Source: Cordylochernes scorpioides
Taxonomy: Eukaryota > Arthropoda > Arachnida > Pseudoscorpiones > Chernetidae
NCBI GenBank assembly: GCA_030710605.1
Contig: CP092868.1
Location: forward strand, 30,631,363-30,695,362
Direction: 5' to 3'
Length of the DNA: 64,000 bases
The position numbers were made by a program, and so were the translations under genes. Positions within the stretch are counted from its first letter, which is position 1, and every line of letters begins with the position of its first letter. This document shows, piece after piece, positions 59,431 to 64,000 of the stretch. The notes beneath the pieces are model-generated. The model worked only from the letters and a program-made list of their open reading frames with translations, did not search any database and had not been told where the DNA came from.

Positions 59431-59514
59431 TCCAAGAAGGTCATGATGTTCGGGGTCTCGCCGGGCCGGTTGTAGGAGGGGTTGGAGCTGTAGTTGGACA
59501 TTTCTAAATCCATG
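59431..59514 (-). CDS. Short GC-rich frame, possible exon
   Basis: Minus strand: MDLEMSNYSSNPSYNRPGET, then PNIMTFLD and TGA. The GC content of about 60% is far above its surroundings and third positions are mostly G/C, as in the slowmo exons. It could be the end of another gene or a short upstream frame in a slowmo 5' exon. Not recognised. Confidence 0.3.
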
Positions 59515-59519
59515 GGTCG

Positions 59520-60130
59520 AGGATTAATTTATTACTGGCACGTTTTGTATTTAACACATTGGCGCGAAACGGTGGCCAATGATCAAATACACTTTATCCC
59601 TTCATCTCTGTCGTGACGTTTTCTCTGATAAAAATAATTAATTAAAAATAAGAAAAAAATAAAATAATTTTTATTGTTCACGTGTACTATCGGTTGACTA
59701 CTTGTTAACACACAATAATATGTAAATGTAGTATAGGCTGAGCTGCAGGTTTCTGCTATCAGGGATCGAATTTAATTGGTCAACAAATCATTAGGCCACC
59801 AAATAGCATTCCAATTCCTAGGGTCATCTCTTTCAATTAAATTACAATATGTTGAGGCGATGTGAGTCAAAGTAAAGGGATGGTATGGTACTTATTTTCA
59901 TCCCCCAAAATGAGATTTATCTTAATTTGAAAAAAAAAATGAAAGGCAGGCGTACAAGCAATGAGAGGAATTTCCTGAGAGTGACACAATATCAAAAATA
60001 TTTTGGATAAAAATATTCCGTGTGTTGCATAGCTTATACCATATGGAAGCTTTGTGTAAATTTTGGTGTTATTGATATGTATCTTGAGTATATCCATTAA
60101 GATTTCCCCTCAGCGTTTTGAAAGTTGTCC
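59520..60130. other. No gene recognised
   Basis: AT-rich, with a tRNA-like SINE relic near 59755-59805 on the minus strand. Confidence 0.45.
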
Positions 60131-60137
60131 TTAGTGT

Positions 60138-60386
60138 TGTGGTGTGTCGATTTATTAGTCCAGCGATGGCTCAGAAAGTCTCTCAAAGTTAGTGTTTTAT
60201 TGGAATTTCTTATTAGCTACATTTATATGGGAAGACAAAAAGCACAACACCCCAGAATGCACATCTGGTCCTCTCTGGATTCCACCGCTGTGACGCCCTG
60301 GCGCAGCGGTCCTCATCTTGGTGATTTATGGCGCCGCTTGTTTATTTTTCTTGACGGCGGGGTGCGGCATCCAGCAGGCCCCCACA
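60138..60386 (-). mobile_element. Probable 3' LTR of the oldest Ty3 element
   Basis: On the minus strand, downstream of the integrase tail, a purine-rich stretch GGAATGGGAG leads to TGTGGGGGCC. About 250 bp later the sequence ends ACACCACA, giving TGTGG...CCACA ends, with AATAAA inside. No second LTR is in the window, so the ends are inferred. Confidence 0.5.
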
Positions 60387-60492
60387 GTACTCCCATTCCA
60401 GTGGCGAAGTCACGATTTGTGCACAAAGTGGTTAATTACATTATATATACATCATCATATAGGCAAGAAAATAAAATAAGGAGAAATATAGT

Positions 60493-60927
60493 CTATTGCT
60501 CCTTAAATCTCACGGGTTTCTTGATTATTCTCCCCGATCTTGTCCTAGTCAGGTCTGGTGCTGATCCTGTTCCTTGGAATTCTGTGTACTTCTCCACATC
60601 TGGTGGGTCAGGATTCTGTTGGGACGATGTAGAAGGCAGCGCTCCCGACACGATGGGTCGTGTTGCAGTAGGGTGTTCTGAAGTTACATTGTCCGAATCT
60701 GCCAGTAAGTAAACAGGTCGCAATCGGTCAATCGATGTGGTCACATTTCTTCCTTTCACTTTGAGTGTGAAATACTTGTCTGTTCTATCAAGGACTGGGA
60801 AGGGTCCCTCATATGGTGGTTCCAGAGGTTACTTCACTCTATCAGTCCTGATAAATACATGTGAACATGTTTTCAGATCTTTATGGACAAATACTTTAGT
60901 CTTTATTGGAAATATTAACGAATGACT
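60493..60927 (-). pseudogene. Ty3/gypsy integrase C-terminal fragment (GPY/F module)
   Basis: Minus-strand reading: HKDLKTCSHVFIRTDRVK, a TAA stop, then PLEPPYEGPF and NVTTSIDRLRPVYLL, and a tail ending RTRSGRIIKKPVRFKEQ. This is the GPY/F-type C-terminus of Ty3 integrases. It is inactive: it has an in-frame stop before PLEPP and is cut upstream by the copia LTR. It is the oldest of the three nested elements here. Confidence 0.88.
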
Positions 60928-61146
60928 TGTTAAAGCAGAGTGCCAATTGATTTATTGGTTATACAAGTTTAGAGAAAATCAAAAGAGGGATAGAATGACA
61001 GTTGTAATCAGCCAGCAGCAGGCAGGAAGGGAGGAGGGGTAGGTAGTGACGTCACACATGGTATCAGGTGGCGCCGCCGCAGTGTACATGTGCCAAAGGT
61101 CGACTTGGGATGAAACAGCGACTCTATAAATTTCACATTTCTAACA
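60928..61146 (-). mobile_element. 3' LTR of the copia element
   Basis: A 219-bp LTR on the minus strand with inverted ends TGTTA and TAACA. It directly follows a purine-rich tract (AAGAGGGAG), as expected of a polypurine primer, and the pol stop. It cuts an older Ty3 integrase frame at 60927. Confidence 0.75.
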
Positions 61147-61920
61147 CTCCCTCTTGAAATTTATAACTTTCAAGTTTTCTAGGAGCCGCCTGAAGTGTTT
61201 CGGTCCCAAAGGTTTCGTCAGGAGGTCAGCCGTCTGCTGAAGAGTGCTAACATATCTTGTGATCAGCTCACCATCTTCCTGTTTAGTACGAATGTAGTGA
61301 TATCGTACATCAATGTGCTTCGTTCTCTTATGGAACTCGGGATTCTGCACTAGCTTTATGGCTGCTTGATTATCCATGTTGAGTACTGTGGGTCTGTCCA
61401 TCTTAATCCCGATATCCTTAAGAAGTCAGCGTAGCCAGACCATTTCTTTAGTAGCAGCACAGGCAGCAATATATTCACTTTCTGTTGTCGAGAGGGCAAC
61501 TGTCGATTGCTTTTGGCTTGACCATGAAACAGCACCATGGTTTAACATGAAGATGTAACCTGTAGTACTTTTCCTTGAATCAATGTCCTTAGCATAATCG
61601 CTATCTGAGTAACCTGTTAACTCTTGATGGCTAGCGTACAATATTCCTAATTGTGGTGTTGCTTTCAAGTAGCGAAATACATTTTTAATTGCTGTCCAGT
61701 GTGTCTGTCCTGGGTTGTCAAGGTATTTACTTAACTGTGATGTTGCAAAAGCTATGTCCGGTCTAGAAACAGAAGAGGCAAACATTAGTGAGCCTACGGC
61801 TTCTCTGTAAGGAAATTTTGGTGAATTTCCATTTTTATCTAAGTCTGGGCAATCAGCTTTAGTTAGGAATGTACTCGGGTCCATGGGTACTGCTGCGGGT
61901 TTGCAATCAATCATGTTGAA
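61141..61920 (-). pseudogene. Ty1/copia pol C-terminus (RT end and RNase H), broken
   Basis: Minus-strand reading gives the end of a copia reverse transcriptase (DCKPAAVPMDPSTFL, then SRPDIAFATSQLSKYL), then RNase H with its acidic residues in GYSDSDYAKD, TTESEYIA and MDNQAAIK, and the typical HIDVRYHYIR and LLTKPL end. One in-frame TGA (61426-61428) falls after MVWLR and the same frame resumes at once, so this copy is defective. The upstream part is displaced by the Ty3 insertion at 61921 and would lie beyond the window. Confidence 0.92.
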
Positions 61921-62120
61921 TGATATATAGCTAGCAATAAATATGTATATATATATGTTTCTATGAAAATGTTAATCTGCAAGACGCAGGTTATCATCAT
62001 CCCTTTTTGATTTGTTTTTGTCACTTTTTGGCGTTCCGAAAATAAACAATAAAATGCTGTATCAGACTTTACTAAGACAATAAAGATTTGCTAAAAATAA
62101 ATGTGTACGAAGATGTTGCA
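61921..62120 (+). mobile_element. 5' LTR of the Ty3 element
   Basis: A 200-bp LTR starting TGATATATAGCTAGC and ending GATGTTGCA. The boundaries are set by a solo copy of the same family with a target duplication at 12179-12376. It contains AATAAA-type signals. It interrupts the copia pol frame exactly at 61920, so this element inserted into the copia element. Confidence 0.85.
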
Positions 62121-62122
62121 TT

Positions 62123-62140
62123 TGGCGACGAGGATATAAG
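62123..62140 (+). other. Primer-binding site of the Ty3 element
   Basis: TGGCGACGAGGATATAAG lies two bases after the LTR. TGG pairs with a tRNA 3' CCA end, the usual minus-strand primer site. The TGGCGACGAGG form is common in Ty3 elements; the tRNA species is not assigned. Confidence 0.7.
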
Positions 62141-62272
62141 AGTAAGTACCCTCGAATTTTGAAGTAAATATTTTTAGAAAATATCTTTGATTTTGCATAT
62201 AATTGAAAGTAAATTTTAAAAGACACAAATTGCAAAGTTTTAGGATGCAAATTTAAGAAAGAGTGAAAAAAA

Positions 62273-64000
62273 ATGGCTAGTTACCAATTTAAGGAATATA
62301 ATGAGGAAACTGAAACTTTTGAAACGTTTTATGAACGATTGGAACAGTTTCTCATATTGGAGGAGGCAGGGGATGAGAAGAAAAAGGCTTATCTCCTAAC
62401 CCTCATGGGAAGTAAAACATATGGTGTTTTGAAGAATTTGTGCAGTCCTATTCTACCTAAAGATAAAACTTTTGATAACCTAATAGATATCTTGAAAAGG
62501 CACTTCTCTCCAAAGCGCTCAATTGTAGTAGAGAGGTTCATTTTTTTTAAAAGAATGCAATTAAAGGAAGAAAGCATCTCGGATTACTTGGTGGAAATTA
62601 AGCGTTTGGCTTCCTCATGCAACTTTGGAAATTTTCTGGAGGATTCTTTACGTGATAAAATGGTTTGTGGATTATATAATGCCAAAATACAAAATAGAAT
62701 TTTGTCGGAGGGCGACATTTCTTTAGCTAAAGTAATTGAGATAGCATTATCTATGGAAGCGGCCGAGAAAAATACAAAATTATTTCACTTGGAGCAGGGT
62801 GAAGATTGTGTAGATAAGTTGAGGATGGAACGCAAGGTTGAATCAAATTTCCAGAATGGCAAATGTAAACATTGTGGTAAACAGCATAAAGAACTATGTA
62901 GATTTAAGGAGGCGATATGCTTTAAGTGTAATAAAAAAGGACACATTGCCTCAATATGTTGGAGCAGTAGAAGAAATCTAAGGCAACATCAGAATCAGCC
63001 GGGAAATATACATCAGATAGGAGACCAAGAAGAGGAGGAAGAGTATGTCCAGAAAATTATAAGCGTGACGATACCTGAGTATAAAATTAATTTTGCCTCA
63101 AGTGACCCTCCCTATCTGATGGAGTTAAAAGTAGAAGGAAACTTTATTAAATTTGAAATGGATACGGGTAGTGGTCTAACACTGATATCAGAAAAGGATT
63201 TTAAAAATAGTCTTCAACACTTGAAATTGGAAAAAGCAAGTATTATTGTAAGAACTTATGATGGTACCGTGGTACCCATTCTGGGTAAAATCAATGTCAA
63301 AGTGGAGTGTCAAGATATTACTTACAAACTTAGAGCGTTGGTGGTGAAAGGAGAAAAGAGGGCTTTGATGGGAAGAGAATGGATAAATAGATTGAAATTG
63401 GGCTGTTTCGCGGTAAAACATATGCCTGTGGAAAATACCATTGAGGAAATTTTGAAGGAAAATCAAGCCCTATTTGTGGAGTCAACCGAACCAATAAAAG
63501 GTTTCACATTTTCAGTAAACATGTGTGATGTGAATCCAATTTTCCATAAGGCTCGTCCGGTGCCTTTCGCCATTAGGCCAGCAGTTACTGAAGCATTAGA
63601 CAAAATGGTGGCTAAGGGTTATCTATGTGAGGTGGCGAGCAGTAAATGGGCCACTCCAGTGGTTGTAGTGCCGAAGAAAAATAAAGAGATCAGAATTTGC
63701 TGCGACTTCAAGGTAACTCTAAATAAATATTTGGACACTGCGGCCTATCCCCTTCCCACACAGCAAGATTTATTCTCCACATTGGCCAAGGGAAAATACT
63801 TTTCTAAATTGGACTTGAGGAACGCTTATCTGCAATTAGAGGTGGACCCAGGCACCCGACCGTTACTAACGATAAATACTCATAAAGGGCTTTTCAGGTT
63901 TAAGAGAATGCCATTTGGATTGGCAAATGCGCCCAGTTATTTTCAATCTGTAATGGATAGGGTTTTGTCAGGTATAGGAGGCGTAATTTGTTATATTGAT
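62273..64000 (+). CDS. Ty3/gypsy retrotransposon gag-pol polyprotein, runs off window
   Basis: One frame stays open for 576 codons from an ATG about 150 bp after the 5' LTR to the window edge. In order: gag-like region (residues 1-190); two Cys knuckles near 198 and 216, the second CFKCNKKGHIASIC matching CX2CX4HX4C; an aspartic protease with the DTGS active site near 297; and reverse transcriptase from about 420, with KLDLRNAYLQL, the RMPFGLANAPS motif and the start of the catalytic YIDD box, whose second Asp lies just outside. Gag and pol share a frame without a shift. RNase H and integrase should follow beyond 64000. This copy looks potentially active. Mag-like placement within Ty3 is a guess. 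Confidence 0.93.
   Translation, partial: MASYQFKEYNEETETFETFYERLEQFLILEEAGDEKKKAYLLTLMGSKTYGVLKNLCSPILPKDKTFDNLIDILKRHFSPKRSIVVERFIFFKRMQLKEESISDYLVEIKRLASSCNFGNFLEDSLRDKMVCGLYNAKIQNRILSEGDISLAKVIEIALSMEAAEKNTKLFHLEQGEDCVDKLRMERKVESNFQNGKCKHCGKQHKELCRFKEAICFKCNKKGHIASICWSSRRNLRQHQNQPGNIHQIGDQEEEEEYVQKIISVTIPEYKINFASSDPPYLMELKVEGNFIKFEMDTGSGLTLISEKDFKNSLQHLKLEKASIIVRTYDGTVVPILGKINVKVECQDITYKLRALVVKGEKRALMGREWINRLKLGCFAVKHMPVENTIEEILKENQALFVESTEPIKGFTFSVNMCDVNPIFHKARPVPFAIRPAVTEALDKMVAKGYLCEVASSKWATPVVVVPKKNKEIRICCDFKVTLNKYLDTAAYPLPTQQDLFSTLAKGKYFSKLDLRNAYLQLEVDPGTRPLLTINTHKGLFRFKRMPFGLANAPSYFQSVMDRVLSGIGGVICYID

Overview
This is AT-rich, repeat-saturated nuclear DNA of an invertebrate animal, most likely an arthropod. 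The evidence is a spliced conserved mitochondrial gene with GT/AG introns, Ty3 and copia retrotransposons, Penelope-like elements (PLEs), LINE tails, tRNA-derived SINEs, MITEs, satellites, and a small patch that looks transferred from a Wolbachia-like endosymbiont. No species can be named.

The backbone is one host gene on the minus strand: a slowmo/PRELID3 (PRELI/MSF1) lipid-transfer protein. Its four coding exons (58192-58161, 43023-42768, 33547-33374, 24846-24724) join in phase to 194 codons plus a stop. Its introns are about 15.1, 9.2 and 8.5 kb and filled with mobile DNA.

Layout. 1-7080: degraded interspersed repeats, fold-back MITEs, a LINE tail and a solo LTR. 7083-10986: a 92-bp satellite of about 40 units, including a duplicated 16-unit (1472 bp) block, flanked by an 11-bp direct repeat. 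11-24 kb: a solo LTR in a MITE, a 1.1 kb PLE inverted duplication with GIY-YIG endonuclease ends, a 72-bp minisatellite, SINEs and LINE-tail tandems. 24.7-58.2 kb: the slowmo gene, with a roughly 35-bp minisatellite copied from the exon 3 splice acceptor (33.5-35.0 kb) and a terminase/adenylate kinase patch (43.7-44.0 kb). 51.6-54.7 kb: a PLE fold-back holding a Ty3 element that lacks reverse transcriptase. 60-64 kb: three nested LTR retrotransposons, the innermost with an open gag-pol frame running off the window.

The commonest repeat is a PLE-derived sequence whose core reads as a type I hammerhead ribozyme: CUGANGA, a GGUAAC-type hairpin, then GAAACGUC. Its stem III is a loopless ACGU palindrome, which suggests it works as a dimer. 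At least ten copies are compact inverted-arm units flanked by 9-15 bp target-site duplications, so they moved as units, often without any protein gene. A different hammerhead with an 8-nt palindromic stem III lies at 40566-40620. Hammerheads in PLEs are established knowledge. The density of short duplicated fold-back carriers, and the three mini forms that lack a ribozyme, are the parts worth a closer look.
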